Source: Riptortus pedestris
Taxonomy: Eukaryota; Arthropoda; Insecta; Hemiptera; Alydidae
Direction of reading: 5' to 3'
Length of the DNA: 64,000 nucleotides
Assembly (NCBI GenBank): GCA_019009955.1
Contig: CM032231.1
Location: 109,976,001 to 110,040,000 of the forward strand
The position numbers were made by a program, and so were the translations under genes. Shown here in pieces: positions 9,985 through 22,392 of this stretch. Below the pieces are notes generated by a model. It was not told the origin of the DNA. It did no database searches and worked only from the letters and a program-made list of their open reading frames with translations. Numbering within the stretch: the stretch's first letter is position 1; each line of letters begins with the position of its first letter.

Positions 9985-11108
9985 ATCTACAGGCATGGAA
10001 ACCTGTAAACACAGATAGATTAAATACAGGGCATAAAAGCTTGCTCAAATGAGCCCTTCACAGTTGGAGAACAGGTGTTAATTACAAGGCGCCCTTGGGG
10101 ACGTAGTGGAGTTACACCTTCTTATTTAATGGAAGGGTCTGACAGACCTGCGTGTAACCACGGCAATGTCCCATGTGACGTTAAAACATTCACTTGCAGA
10201 CTGCGTGACAACCTAACGATATCTCACAACTTCCAGGGCTTACTAACTTACTACTTACTAACGGCAGTCCATAAACGTCCGCTTGGTTTCAAAAAATACA
10301 GAATATACACTATACAAAAATATAAGTACAAAGAAAATGTAATAATTATTATAACCTTTCAGTAATTTTTTTGTTCTGATTTATCTGTTTTTGCTTATAT
10401 CGGCAAGGACCCTTATGCTTTTGTCACCGAACGTGTCTCTCCGTCCGCCACTGTCCTTATTCTTTTTCCAAACAGAACTTCCATAAAATTCGGGTGGTCT
10501 TGATGAGGACGGCTAGCGGTCTAAATGTTGGTAAGGAGGTCTTGTAGATTTTTGTTCCCAGGTTGTAGTACAATAGATCATTAGAAAACTTACGTCGCGT
10601 GCTCTTTAGTAATATATGTGTTGGTTAATTAGCGGGAATTAAAAGATAAAAAAACATGAATAAAAACTATGGGGGAATAAAGAAAATAATTAATGTTCTG
10701 CCATATCTCGGAGCAATGGAACATGGAAAGTAAAAAAAAAAATAAAAATTAAATATTACCTGATTGAATACCTTGATGTACAACAGGTGATTGTAGGCAA
10801 AGATTGAACAAATAAAAAAGGAACCCGAGAGTTTGGGAATAGTCCTATATACCTAGTGAACTGAGTACAAAGGAATTCTGAATCATTTGATGAGATGAGG
10901 AAAAAGGGAAAACTTGGAAAATATATCACAGGTTTGGAAACTCTAGTCTGGCTGTAGAGGAAAGATGAAAATTACCCCAATTCAAGGGTAAGAAGGGAAA
11001 TGAGAATTGATCAGCAGCGCTGCTTAGCGGGAACGCGTTCATTTAATAATAATGAACAATATGATTCAAGTTTTTTAATTGCGAATCTAAGATTATAATC
11101 ATAGATAG
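9985..11108. other. No recognised feature
   Basis: No supported gene. The ORF at 10075-10365 (+) has no recognisable motif. Confidence 0.3.
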
Positions 11109-11655
11109 TGTTGCGAAAAATACGTGCGTGAAAAATTAAACAGAGTTAATCACATATTTAAGAAGAGCGAAGTAGATAAAAGGAGCCGACCGATGGAAGG
11201 ACTTTAGCGCTGGAAGCGTTTCGACTACGCCGTCTAGCCCATTCTCGGCATTCTCTTTGATAAACTCCGCCCGACTATAAAAGGGCCCAGCTCGCCCCAA
11301 GAGTTTAGTTTGTTCTCAGTTCTCTTCAAGTGAATAACAGTGCGTTCAGTGCAGCTTTAGTGAACAGTGCATTTTCGTTCAGTGCTGTACAAATTTTTAT
11401 ATGAAGCACAATATAGTGCCTTGTTTACGTAATGAACAGTGTAGTGCCGTGTTTATGTAAAGAACAGTACAGTGCCGTGTTCTTTGTGAAGGTCAGTGCT
11501 GTGCAGAGTTTATGTGAACTTCAGTGATCGTGACTTACTGAGAGTAATAGTTAAGAATAGTTTACCAAGTGCATTGATTAAAACTCTAATGCTTGTGTGT
11601 TTATAATAAATTACGTTTACTATTTTTGTAATAAACGTAAGAATATGTAGGGATA
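11109..11655 (+). mobile_element. LTR-like promoter repeat, copy A
   Basis: About 545 bp homologous over its length to 27885-28442 on the opposite strand. It begins TG and carries a TATA box (TATAAAAG, 11276-11283), insect initiator-like TTAGTT/TCAGT 30-40 bp downstream, a leader rich in CAGTG/GTGAACAGTG motifs, AATAAA-type signals and a terminal hairpin (ACGTTTA...TAAACGT, about 11610-11640). The layout is that of a solo LTR (U3-R-U5), but it lacks clear CA at the end and a convincing target duplication. No ORF follows. An alternative is a dispersed copy of a stress-gene promoter and leader. Confidence 0.5.
11276..11320 (+). promoter_or_regulatory. TATA box and initiator in LTR-like repeat A
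   Basis: TATAAAAG at 11276 with TTAGTTTG near +30 and TCTCAGTTC near +40. Both are preserved in copy B, which argues for functional constraint in the source element. Confidence 0.6.
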
Positions 11656-12676
11656 AAAATATTCCAGTCCCCTTTCTTTTTGTTTTGAATTATTGGAAAT
11701 TTGAGATGAGACGACTTTTAAATAGTTCGAGCATTTTTAGCACATATTATTTTCTTTTGTGATAAACTGGTACTAAATTAAATTAAAACAGGTTATTACC
11801 AGTTTTGCACAATTTTAGAAAAAAAATTAAATTTTCATTTGTACTATTTATGAAGATAGAAGTAGTGGCACTGAGATAAGAGGTTATGAAGATCACAAAG
11901 AGTAATGTGTAAGCTTAATGTCGTTATAGACTTCCTCTGTGCAGGCTCATTGCCAAGTTTTCCAATATGCATTGTTTGAAATTCATATTTCTTTTATTGC
12001 AAGATTTGAATTAAGTTCATTTTGGAAATTTAGGACAATAGATCTAGGGCGATCATCAATTCTTGAGTTAAAATGCATGCAATGGTCATCCTATTTTTCC
12101 TTCTCTTAAACCGTCAATCTTTTATTTTAATTGGTTTCAGTTCGTCTCAATTTTTTGTGATTACAATTATGATAAAACGTTTTGATGAATAAAAACGTCA
12201 TATCATGAAAGTTCTTTAACATGTGCAGAGCGCACTTTCAGAGACCAAGCTCTATCATCATTGCTTGCTGACAACAAAAAACCTTAAGAAATAACAATTG
12301 ATGTGTAAAACTCTTTATTGATTTATCTGTATACAAATACATTTTGATAACCTAAACAACTTAGCATACAAAATCTACAAATCCACAAGTTTCTCGATGA
12401 AAATTAAAACCAGGGTAAGTGGAGTCAACTGCTAAAACTCTATTATGAGGTGATTAATAACCTATGGGACGAAAATTAAAAAATATATATATTGAAAATG
12501 TTATGGAGTGAATATTGTAATGAATGAGTGTTATATTTATATCTCTTTGTAATTGTAAGATATAGGTTAGGTGTAAAACATGTTTTGTTAATTCATAATG
12601 TAGGGTTTTCTTTGGGAGTGATGAGTTGAAGATTAAAGAGACACATTCTAATAAAACATGCTAAATCTTTTTTTGT
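11656..12676. other. No recognised feature
   Basis: AT-rich sequence without supported genes; no relative of this stretch found elsewhere in the window. Confidence 0.3.
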
Positions 12677-13129
12677 GTAATAAGTATAAATTAAAAAATA
12701 ATTTGAAGTTGGAAATTAAATGCTTTTAAATGTTTCTTAACATTGTAAGAATTTATTTTAACAAAATAAATTGAAATGTGAATGAATTATTGGTGGAAAT
12801 AATCAATATATTTCTGCACTGGTTTATAACTGCACTACTTCACAATCATCACTAGTTGTTTTATAACTCTGCTTATAACCTTTCAGAACCATGGTTATAA
12901 CCTACCAACAACATACCATAATCTTCACAACATCCTAATTTTGTTCATATTCTGGTTAGATCTGATCATGTATTACACGATTATAGAAAAAAATTAATAT
13001 TACACTCGTGACGAAAGTAGAATTTACAACTCTAGTGAAATTACCACACTCGCTTCGCTCGTGTGGGTAAACGTTTCACTCGAGTTGTAAAATGATCTAC
13101 TTTCGTCACTTGCATAATAAATAACTATT
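12677..13129 (+). mobile_element. Palindrome-bearing repeat D, copy 1
   Basis: Near-identical over about 450 bp to 25412-25889, and ends in the same ATAATAAATAACTATT. It holds several TTATAACC motifs and a large imperfect palindrome (13008-13109). It has no ORF. I cannot assign a superfamily; a fold-back/MITE-like element is the simplest reading. Confidence 0.7.
13008..13109. repeat. 102-bp imperfect palindrome in repeat D copy 1
   Basis: The outer arms start GTGACGAAAGTAG and end CTACTTTCGTCAC. The centre is CACACTCGCTTCGCTCGTGTGG. The whole block can fold into a long hairpin. Confidence 0.85.
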
Positions 13130-13790
13130 TTGTACTTAAAATCAGAAAATTTAAATTCAACATGAATGTAAATTATATTTTTTAGTTTTTTAGAAATTAA
13201 ATATACCAGACCCAATCGTCTGGTAATATATGAGATGAAATATAATTACTTCCATTAAATGTTAACATTACATATTAGGATACGTCAAATATTTTTGGTT
13301 TCTACAGAATTTACTAATATTATGTCAATTAATTTCTTAACTTATTATTAAATGCCATTCGTGCTTATATAACACATTCATAATACAAATTCCAAGAATA
13401 CATTTTATAAAATATATCAATTTAATAATTGAGTATAATAAATTAAATTTGTTGTCAATCTTAATACAATGCCAAATACATAACATTAATTTTTAATTGT
13501 TGTATTTGTCTTAAATTTGTTAAAGGGCGACACATTTTATAAAGCAAAATTATGAGAAACATGTTCCCATCTTAATGAAACAATTTACCCGATTAAATTA
13601 TTTATTTACCGATTTTTATGACAAGTATGTTGTACTTTTTGAGCTTCTTTGATAAGGGGGCTATTTCACGTAAATGCTTTAAAATAGATATGTCAACATG
13701 TTTTTCGGTTGTACGAATTTTATTCTCCAGACATATAAGTACGTTTACTCAATCACTCCGGTTACAAAACATTTTATGATATTCGATATT
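13130..13790. other. No recognised feature
   Basis: AT-rich sequence upstream of a GC-rich island. Confidence 0.3.
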
Positions 13791-13794
13791 TTTG

Positions 13795-13966
13795 AGCCGG
13801 TTAGCCCAACAGAAAACAGATACAGACCGAGAGGGGAGGGTGGCGAGCGTAGGAGGGGAAGTTTCAGGTGGGTGTATTTGTGGTAGGGGTGGCTGGAGTG
13901 GGGGGTGACTTGACTACAGCTAAACATCCCCTAGCCCTACACAGCTCAGTCCGGTATAGCTCAGCG
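13795..13966 (+). promoter_or_regulatory. GC-rich putative promoter region
   Basis: An abrupt G-rich island (GAGAGGGGAGGG, GGTAGGGGTGG) in otherwise AT-rich DNA, without a TATA box. It contains CTCAGTCC, an insect initiator match, at 13945-13952, about 20 bp before the ATG of the putative exon. A very short 5' leader is implied. Confidence 0.4.
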
Positions 13967-14060
13967 ATGGGGGCACGTCTCCTCCTCCTAGCTCTCGCCT
14001 CGACGATCGCCGTCAACTCAGAGACTTTGTCAGAACATCAGCAGATGTCAAAACTTTTCG
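13967..14060 (+). CDS. Putative first coding exon with signal peptide
   Basis: I do not recognise the protein. The ATG at 13967 opens a typical secretion signal: Met-Gly-Ala-Arg, then LLLLALASTIAV and a polar stretch NSETLSEHQQMSKLF. A splice-donor match G|GTAAAT follows at 14060/14061, giving a 94-nt exon ending in phase 1. Read-through past the donor reaches a stop at 14147-14149. The exon is GC-rich and uses C/G-ending codons (CTCCTCCTAGCTCTCGCC) unlike its surroundings. I chose the ATG at 13967 over the in-frame one at 13868 because the signal sequence starts there. I found no second exon in the window. The role of the protein cannot be inferred, and a chance ORF in a GC island remains possible. 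Confidence 0.45.
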
Positions 14061-16330
14061 GTAAATTCCCTTCAGTTCTTATATTTTTCACAGGAAGCCC
14101 TAATGCGAAAGTAAAATCTGCTCAAATTTTTATTTGGCCTAACTTGTAAGAAAAAAGTTCAACCTCGAAAAAAAAAATTCTTAGCTCTATTACATTATTT
14201 ATTTTAATTTCGTTTATTATTAAAATACGTCTTGCCTTAAGAGATTTTTAGAAATTATGGTCCTTAGTTACTTCAAAATATATTTCAAAGAATTTGCCAT
14301 TCTTATCTTCAAAACGGATTTAAAAAATAACTCTAGAATTGGATTCATAATTTATTAAACAAAACCATTTATATACAATTTTTTCTTTATTTTATACTCT
14401 TGGATATAAAATTTTATTCTTATTCTAATTTACAACGAAACAATTCAGTTACCCATATACTGATAATAATTTAAGTAATGCCACTATCGAAAATCTTTTT
14501 TATATTCTCGTCAGCCAATGTATTCTACATATTTCCATCAATGACAGAATTATATACCTTACAGGGAGTACGAAAAAAAAATGAAGTAAAAACTGATGCA
14601 AATCTTACTCATTAAAAGAAAAATGTGCACATCCTTAAACATAGTTTTCTCAGGTTAATAAGCATATTAATAAAGCTAATGCTATAACTTCTCTAAATAT
14701 TGAAATACACGCACATTCACACACACACACACACACACTTATATTTATTAAAGACCATCTACCTTCTACCTAATTAATATCACTTAACTACAATGTGGGC
14801 CATGAATTATTTAATAATAATGATTATATATTTATAAATTTTGCCTTTAATTATTAACGGTTACCTTTTAATCCATTTCCTATGGCATTCCTTCTGAAAT
14901 TTGTTCGTCTCTTAGAAGAACTAACTCCGATAATGAATAAATTGTATTTGTTAAAAAAAAAGTTTTAACAACTGGTCTCAATGTTTTATCGTACTTATTT
15001 ATGACTATAGATTGTTTAAAGGGGTTTTGGAATAATTGGCCCAAATCATAAAATTTTTTGAAAAACGTTGATACCAACAAGCAAACGATTAGAAGTTCTT
15101 AAATATATTTAGCAGCGTATAAACTGATAAATAAAACGAAAGTAAATCATATATAATAGTACTTTTAGTTGAACAAACATATTTAACATCATGTAAATTT
15201 CACGTTAGAGGCCGCATTGAACGAATATTGAACGAAAAATATTGTAGGTAGGTCATTGTATATATATTTATCTAGTAATTCTAGCACATGATATATTAAA
15301 CATCAATACACTAAAGATTACACTGATTTCTTATTGAAAGAACCAGTATTAAAGTGATTAATTTTTAGCTTAGAAATTACAATAACAGTCACTAAATATT
15401 GTTTTAATTTAATATTTATAGCGGAATAAAAATTATGGATCATTTTTTACCAAATACACTCTTAAAATTACACCATTTAAATATTTTTCCGTAGTTAATA
15501 TTGCTCAAGTCGAAGATTACTCATTTTTATTTTTGTGATCAGCGAAAAGATACAGTTCTTTCTTATTTTTAAATTTATACATAACGAAAATAACCTACTG
15601 AAATACTTAAAAAGGAAAATATGTATGTAATTATTTTCTGGGAACTTCATTTAATGTTGATAGGAAGATATATTGTCTTTCGAGATATTATTTTAAATTA
15701 TATAATTTATTTGTGCGAAATTATATTTGTTACTAATAAAATTAATTTCAGAACTTAAATAATTTTTAAAGTGTTGCGTGTTCTTGAATTTACCTGCAGT
15801 TCAGTATATTTTAATCATTGAAGAATGTTAAACTCCGATCGGAAACTCAAGAGGACCGTTTTATTTTTTTTAACCCTATGAGGAGTTATTTATTTGAATA
15901 CATGTTTCATTGCCACATGGCATATTACATATTCCATTATGTTTAAATACATTTTTATTTTAGAATATATACACGTTAATCAACCATATAATCAAATATA
16001 ATATAAAAAAATATAATAATAATAAAATGAAATATTAAAATAAGTAAGATAATTACAAATAAAATTAATAAATGAAATGGAAAAAAGCAAATAAAATAAA
16101 AACAAAAAACATATCAATTAAAGTTAAACTCAATGATGTTTAATTTATGAGTCTATGTAAATACATTAAATTATAATTCTCATTCCTCAAATAAACTTTA
16201 CATCCTAATGCATTTTTGCTACATCCATGTTTATACTTTTGATAAACTTTATAAGTTCTTTATTATATTTATTAAATATAATATGAGGGGTTCTGGCCAA
16301 TTACCTCCTTTTAAAATTATGTTCATTATT
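14061..16330. other. AT-rich stretch, possible intron
   Basis: No coding signal or repeat family. It includes a (CA)n tract at about 14716-14739. It would be intronic if the exon at 13967-14060 is real. Confidence 0.35.
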
Positions 16331-16336
16331 AAATTT

Positions 16337-16383
16337 GACTGTTCAACATTTAATCAAAATAGATGATTAAATGTTGAACAGTC
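16337..16383. repeat. Perfect 20-bp inverted repeat at a LINE edge
   Basis: Arms 16337-16356 and 16364-16383 are exact reverse complements around a 7-nt loop. The right arm is LINE coding sequence (Asp-Cys-Ser-Thr-Phe-Asn). The left arm is an inverted copy of it at the point where LINE homology ends. Confidence 0.95.
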
Positions 16384-16608
16384 ATAGAGTATATGTAAAG
16401 ACGTTTGTGTTGTCCCTGTGTCGCAAGTGAATTTGTCATTGCCTTGGATTTTAAATCTTGTCAAATAATGTCCTGTCTGTCCATGTTCCGTTAGAAAGTG
16501 TGTGCATTTGTGAAGGTGACTCTTAATAGGGACCGTTATTAGATCTCGTTCATTCATGGAATTTAAATAGAAACCAATCGGAAAATATGCGAAAATGGGC
16601 ATTATCAT
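16354..16608 (-). pseudogene. LINE C-terminal fragment with Cys/His motif (Jockey/I/R1-like)
   Basis: The minus-strand frame reads FLTEHGQTGHYLTRFKIQG, then a Cys-containing stretch, then TTQTSLHILYDCSTFNHLF. This is the 'LTGHG.FG.YL.RF......C.C......E...H.L..C..F' segment downstream of RNase H in Jockey/I/R1-type LINEs. The retained portion is uninterrupted over about 80 codons but truncated on both sides. A palindrome marks its 3' breakpoint. Confidence 0.7.
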
Positions 16609-16609
16609 T

Positions 16610-17370
16610 TCTTTCGTTGTTGGAAAACATACAGAAGAGCCATTGGTAGTGTCACTGAGGATGCGGAGTAGTCTAGTGAGTAAATCGTTCTGATAGCCGT
16701 GTCGGTAGGGCTAAGGTCTTTGACTCTCTTAGATCCTGTATACCCACAAGCTGGCTGTTGGTGGCGGCACCTACGGTTAACCACTCATGACGTAAAAACA
16801 TTTAATTCCGAATCACCCTTGAGGAAAAAGAAAGATCTCTTTGGTTCGAAACACACACACTCTTCAAGTATTAATATCTGAATAAAAATAGACGTGACTT
16901 ACTTCGTTTTCACAGTTCTTTATATTAGAGATTGCTAGTCCTATTGTTCACTATGAAAACTAATTAATTACGGCCTAATGAAAAGCTCAAAGCTATTAAT
17001 ATTTCTATTAATAACAATTTAATTATGTTTTATTTTAGACGGAAATCTTTTCCACTCACCTGGAAATTTTTCTCTCATAGGAAACAACAAAATAATTAAA
17101 TTATTTAAAAAGGGCGTTTCCGTCCTTCCCTGGGTAAAATATAGTATCTTTTATATATTTTATACAATGTAATAAAGGTTGTATTAAATCAGGTCAAAAG
17201 TACAATGGTTCTAAAATAAAGTTATTAACATTATTACCTTTTAATGGGTGTACCAGGAAAAAATAATGGCATTTTCTATAGAATTTCAGAAGTGCTAATA
17301 AACGGTTGCTCGTATATTTAAAGACTTATGTCATGATTTATTCATTTCATATTATATTTGTATCCTTGTT
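16610..17370. other. No firm feature
   Basis: A block at 16655-16800 has weak tRNA-SINE-like character (TAGTCTAGTGAG) but no B box I can defend. Confidence 0.3.
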
Positions 17371-17565
17371 ATTTATTTACGTCCTCTTTATGCAATACTA
17401 GGGCAAATTAGAACGGATTATCTATTGGTTACCACTCTTTTCCAGCCAAGGTGGGTCCAAGGATTTCATTTAATGAATTCGTCTCTAAATAAATTTCTTT
17501 TGTTCGGGTGAGAATCGAAATCACGACTATAGGTAAAGACCAATATCTTAACGCATATGAGCCCC
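17371..17565 (-). mobile_element. SINE copy 1 (diverged)
   Basis: Matches the local tRNA-derived SINE on the minus strand: tail ATTTATTTACGTCC, body with CAGCCAAGGTGGG, and a decayed B-box region (GAATCGAAATC). It ends near GAGCCCC, the reverse of the usual GGGCTC start. Confidence 0.75.
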
Positions 17566-18740
17566 ATTATTATATTTCTGATTTATTTCGTGCCGATGGT
17601 GATAATTTTAATCTGAACTTACTCCATATAATAGAACACACTATTAGTCACCAAATTCTGCCACTGAGAAAACATTTTGCTTTTTTCTGTTAAGTTTTTA
17701 GATCTGCTAAACAGATACCTGAAGTGAAAAAATCGTCAGTAACTGTTCTAAAATGTAACACTTTTAGAAAATGTAGATTTTAGACGGTGTAATCCCACTT
17801 GCTGGGTTCGGTAGAAGCATGAAGTTGTTGATATTTGAAACGTGTACTCTCTATCCCCTCCTTCATTTTCCTTCAAAATATATTTTGGGTCATTATTATT
17901 AGGTGCAAAAATCTAGGTAGCAGTAGGGGTAGTTACCCTTTTTGTTACAGAATTTTACACTTTATAATGAACCTTTCCAATACTTATTGATTATAAAATG
18001 GGAGATTAGAACAATATTTAATCCCCAAAATTATAATGAAGAACTCTAAGTCGGTTTCCGCAGTGAACTGTATTGCGGGTTGTGTAAAAATGCCAAACTT
18101 CAACAATAAAAATGTATTATAACGACAATAGATCGACGCAACGTCTCATCGGCTCCTGTTAACACACAATGAATGTAATCAGTGTCTAATATGAAAAAAA
18201 TAAATACAATAAAAAAGTAAAGTTCTTTCCAAATAACAATTTTTAAAAAACATTCACGACGTCAATATTTAAAATGAAATTATTAAATAGAATAGTCCCA
18301 TTTGTTGGAAATCAAATAAAACCTAAGCTACATTTAAAATAAATTTTTGTCGCTTTAATAAATCTTTATTGTGGAAGTCTGGCCTTTTTACTCAACCTGA
18401 AATATGCTGAAGTAGATGCGGGAGTTATCTTTCAGACTGACTTCAGCTCAAACAATGTCATTCCGTTTAAAGTCCAAATTTTGACATTTTGGATGAAAAA
18501 TAGAAAAGTATTTCTAATAGTGTAAGAACTGGGATTGAAAAACCAGTCTGAAATTCGATGAGCCTTTTTATATACTTTTATTAACTGCGACTTGTTCCGG
18601 AAGTATTTCCTATTAAACCACATGGAACCGTATACAAAGATTGTTTTAACGGAAATACCTCCAAATTGAAGCAGAAATAAGTTGAAATTAGCAAAGCCAC
18701 GATGGCACCTCACAGACCTAGGAAAAGGTCCAATACAAAG
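17566..18740. other. No recognised feature
   Basis: AT-rich sequence; nothing supported. Confidence 0.3.
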
Positions 18741-19195
18741 CTCAGAAAAAAACTTGTTTGGGTTCCCTCACATTGTTTTTGGAAGGCAATGAAATAGAGG
18801 ATTTGGAAGCTCGTAGTGCTCGAGAGGACGAAACAACAGTAACCTTCATCTTCCCAGATGATTGGAAAAGAGAGTTTCAACTCATATTTCAAAGGTGGAA
18901 GTAAGACTGGCCGAAGAAGCATGACAAGAATCTGCGACAAATCAAAGAAATTACAGAGGGATGGAATTCTGCAAGTAGTATTTATTAAAAGGCTTATTCC
19001 CACCAACCTGCGATTGTTGTCATCTCCATCTTACTGTCTCACAAATTCTCCTTAGTTGTAAAAAATACAATCTTCCAAGAACAGCTTTGAACCTTGAACA
19101 TAAGAGAACTTCTTAGAGACGATGAAGAAGATATCAAAAGGCTTTTTGAATTTTTAACAGAAAGTTGTTTGTTCCGCTAATGACAATACTAGATG
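18741..19195 (+). pseudogene. LINE C-terminal fragment (Jockey/CR1-like)
   Basis: The plus strand reads, across frameshifts, AREDETTVTFIFPDDWKREF, then a stop, then DWPKKHDKNLRQIKEITEGW. It later reads LRDDEEDIKRLFEFLTESCL near the end. 'W...W.....NKLR.IK...W' and a terminal 'LG.....I..FL.ET.L' are standard near the C-terminus of Jockey-like ORF2. The cysteine region between them is scrambled. Decayed copy with several stops. Confidence 0.6.
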
Positions 19196-19448
19196 CGGTA
19201 TATTGTAATAAATAAATTTGCAAAAACAGTCCTATATTATATTTGGCAAATTGTTAGTTTGTTTCTGAAAAATATTCAATATTTGGGTTGATTTTGCGAA
19301 TTCGGTTATCAGATGGGTAAATATTGCTTTGTGGTAAAATAACTAGTGTTCGACATCTGCTTTGTTAACTGATACTAAAATTACCTCGAATAGAAAGTTT
19401 ACGCGCTAAAATCTAAATTAATTTATCAATAATATATCAAAACTAAAA

Positions 19449-20072
19449 GTCCGACACGCAGGGGCTGCGTAAACTAAGCAGATTTCCCACGTGAAGTTTT
19501 ACAATAGAGAAATCTGCCTAATAACAACTGTTGTAGTAAGAAACCTCTAAACCTATTCACGAGGGACGAATAGTTACGAAAACGGCCGCCAGAGCTCACG
19601 GCGGAAAGTCCGAACATAGACTGCTGCCGAGCACACGCAGAATACAAATGCAAATATATCAGTTAGTATTCAAGATACAGAACAATATTTATAGTAAATT
19701 TAATTTGCAATAAGATTTATTCTGTAATATTTTTCGATCCAACGTATAGTAACGGAGATATTTCGAATTTTCAAAAATCTTCTCCTCTAAACCCCTCCCT
19801 CCTGATTGGTCTGATTTCAGCCGTTAACGAACTTGATCTTCCTTTTTACATAAAACAACTAAATATCGAATTTGGTAACGATCAAACAAAAATTACGACC
19901 GCTAGAGCGGTAACAGACAAATATATATATATATATATATATATACAGTTTTGAACGGACCTCATTTTCGTTATCTACTAGGTAGGATCGATGGACATTT
20001 GAAGAAAAATCTCGAAAATTCCGTCATGAGTACAACCTCAATAGCTGATTTCCCTTAGGGGAAATCTGCTAA
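19449..20072 (+). mobile_element. HINE copy 2, full length
   Basis: Starts GTCCGACACGCAGG and ends with hairpin TTTCCCTTAGGGGAAA plus CTGCTAA. (TA)n at about 19920-19945. The 5' module is the type containing GAGGGACGAATAGTTACG, shared with copy 3 and the second half of the copy at 37884. Confidence 0.9.
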
Positions 20073-20576
20073 ATTGTGGACATTGTGAATGGGCGATAAC
20101 CAATTTAAAAGAGGTTCATTCAGATGAAATTTTCCGTGTGGTGCTGATTTAGCTCAATGCTAATTGCAAAAACTTGTCAAATTAAATATTTCTTTCCAAA
20201 CATGGCTACTTAACATTCCGCTGAGCACATGACAGTGGGCGTATAAATGAGCAATTGGGGTCGTAGGCTTAATTTATTACACGCAATAGAATATGTGTAT
20301 ATGTATATTAATGTGTGTTGCTACATCTATTATTAGTTAACACACGGACAGTGTCCAGTAGTATGGAGTTTTTACTCCATATAACATTGGTTAAGGCCCA
20401 TCAGAGCCGGTTTATTAATTCTTCACAACATTAACATTCCTTGAAATCCGGTACTCCTCTTTAGCCTGTTATTTTTCCCAAGTATATATCCTATTAATAT
20501 TTGTTGATGAATGAAAACAAAATTAATATTATTTCTTAAAAATATTATTATTGCTTTTTATTAAATGGAAAAAAAA

Positions 20577-20830
20577 GTCCGTCACGCAGGGGCTGCGTAA
20601 ACTAAGCAGATTTCCCACGTGAAGTTTTACAATAGAGCAATCTGCCTAATAACAACTGTAGCAGTAAGAAACCTCTAAACCTATTCTCGAGGGACGAATA
20701 GTTACGGGAACGGCCGCCAGAACTCTCGGCGGAAAGTCCGAACATTGCCGACTCCTGCCGACCACACGCAGAATACAAATGCAAATATCTGGGTTAATAT
20801 TCAAGATACAGAATAAATGCATAGAACAAG
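20577..20830 (+). mobile_element. HINE copy 3, 5' part only
   Basis: About 250 bp nearly identical to the 5' end of copy 2. It stops abruptly inside the core (after ATGCATAGAACAA). Apparent ORFs on the minus strand (20602-20855) are by-products of this repeat. Confidence 0.9.
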
Positions 20831-21708
20831 AATAGAAGTTACAAAAAGGGGGCACTAATAAACTATTTATTTAATTTTATGCTGGAGCTTTATTCGCCAG
20901 TTAAATGGTGAATAACAGGTCCGAACGGAAACGTATTTATAGCATTAGCATGTTGTACCTTTTAAATGATCTAATAGAAATGAGAATGCACATTTTACAA
21001 AACGTTTTTTTTTTTTTTTGTTGTAGGGAATTTGTTCACAATCATTGTTCATCATTAATGAATTGAGTTTTTCAAACGGAAGAAAAGGCACAATACAAAG
21101 GAAAAATATTTTTACATTGTGTCATACTTCAAAATACCAATTTTCGTTTAGAATTCATTTCCCCATCATTGTATAAAAAAAACGTTTGGTCAGATGGTCA
21201 TGTATAACTGTCCAGTAGTTCAGAGAGAAAAAGAGACAACGCTTTTCCTTATTGATTCCATACAGTTGTGTCTTGTGTCTTTTAAAAATAATTTAAAAAA
21301 AAAAACACAAATAATAAATGTTGTGACGTGCTTAAGTCTTAAAATAATTTCGTTTTTAGACACTTATTTTCTGGTTGTATTTTTTTGTAGGTAGACATTC
21401 TTTTAGATTCTTGAATTGTCTCCTGATAAGAAATAGAACAAATAGTATGTCGAAGATCGGACTTGTAATTATGGTTTAATTTGTTCGAACCCACGCCCTC
21501 GGACTGCTGTTCTCAAAACTTTATTTTGAATTTCTTGCAATCTGCCCTTGACACTGTTTAAAACCGAGTACCTGACGTGTGATCTCTATGTAGATCTAGA
21601 TTTATACAGCTGTAGCATGGATACGGTTCGTAAAGTGACTGTCTATACATCAGCGGATGAAATTGTGCTCTCCCATCTTCCATCCAATCTTCCATAAGCT
21701 TTAGTAAG
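20831..21708. other. No recognised feature
   Basis: AT-rich sequence; nothing supported. Confidence 0.3.
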
Positions 21709-21864
21709 TTTTGGCAGATTTACCTAAACGAAAATCAGCTATTGATGTTGTACGGATGACGCGATTTTCATAACATTTCCTCAAATGTCTATCGATACTA
21801 CCCAGATGACGTAATTGAGGTCCATTCAAAATTATGTATATATATATATATACATACATATATT
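21709..21864 (-). mobile_element. HINE 3'-end fragment
   Basis: The hairpin end is mutated (TTTACCTAAACGAAAA). The subterminal block with CATCGAT and GAGGTCC-type sequence follows, then a short (TA)n. Confidence 0.75.
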
Positions 21865-22225
21865 TGTATATTCCCCCTCCTTGTCTAAATTATTACTTAC
21901 AACATATCTGTGGGGCAAGACTGGAGGGTAGATTGAAGTTGTAGTCTGCATAGTCATACTGGCTAATAGTCTATCATTAGTCAGCTTCTGCAGGCTACAG
22001 GCTACCGAGGGATGGCTGTTTAACAACTTTGCCCTTGAAAAGAATTTCCTTCACTCCTACCGTTACTGGCGTGAATGGAATTTTCTCATTTTGATGCAGT
22101 AGGTAGTGGGAAACCAATTCCTGCCCTTGTGACCCCCTTATTCTCTTTTTCGGTCCCGTAAAAATCAGTTTTACTCATTGACAAGACCAGTTACGAGGTG
22201 TTGCCTGTAAATAATACATACATAC

Positions 22226-22228
22226 CTG

Positions 22229-22279
<51 letters not shown>

Positions 22280-22392
22280 ATATATACCTGTCTATGGCCG
22301 CTCTAGAGATGGTAACTTTAGTTAAATCGTTACCAAACTCGATATGTAAGTGGTTTCATGTAAAACTAAAGATCATGCTCGTTAACGGCTAA
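22226..22392 (-). mobile_element. HINE core fragment with (TA)n
   Basis: A (TA)n tract followed by the block that normally adjoins it: GCTCTAGAG, TCGTTACCAAACTCGATAT and GTTAACGGCT. Confidence 0.75.

Noticed and set aside
16655..16800. Possible second tRNA-derived SINE or tRNA gene
   Set aside because: An A-box-like start (TAGTCTAGTGAG) is present, but no B box at the right spacing and no cloverleaf.
18710..19006. 98-codon minus-strand ORF
   Set aside because: It is antisense to a plus-strand LINE fragment and has no motif of its own.
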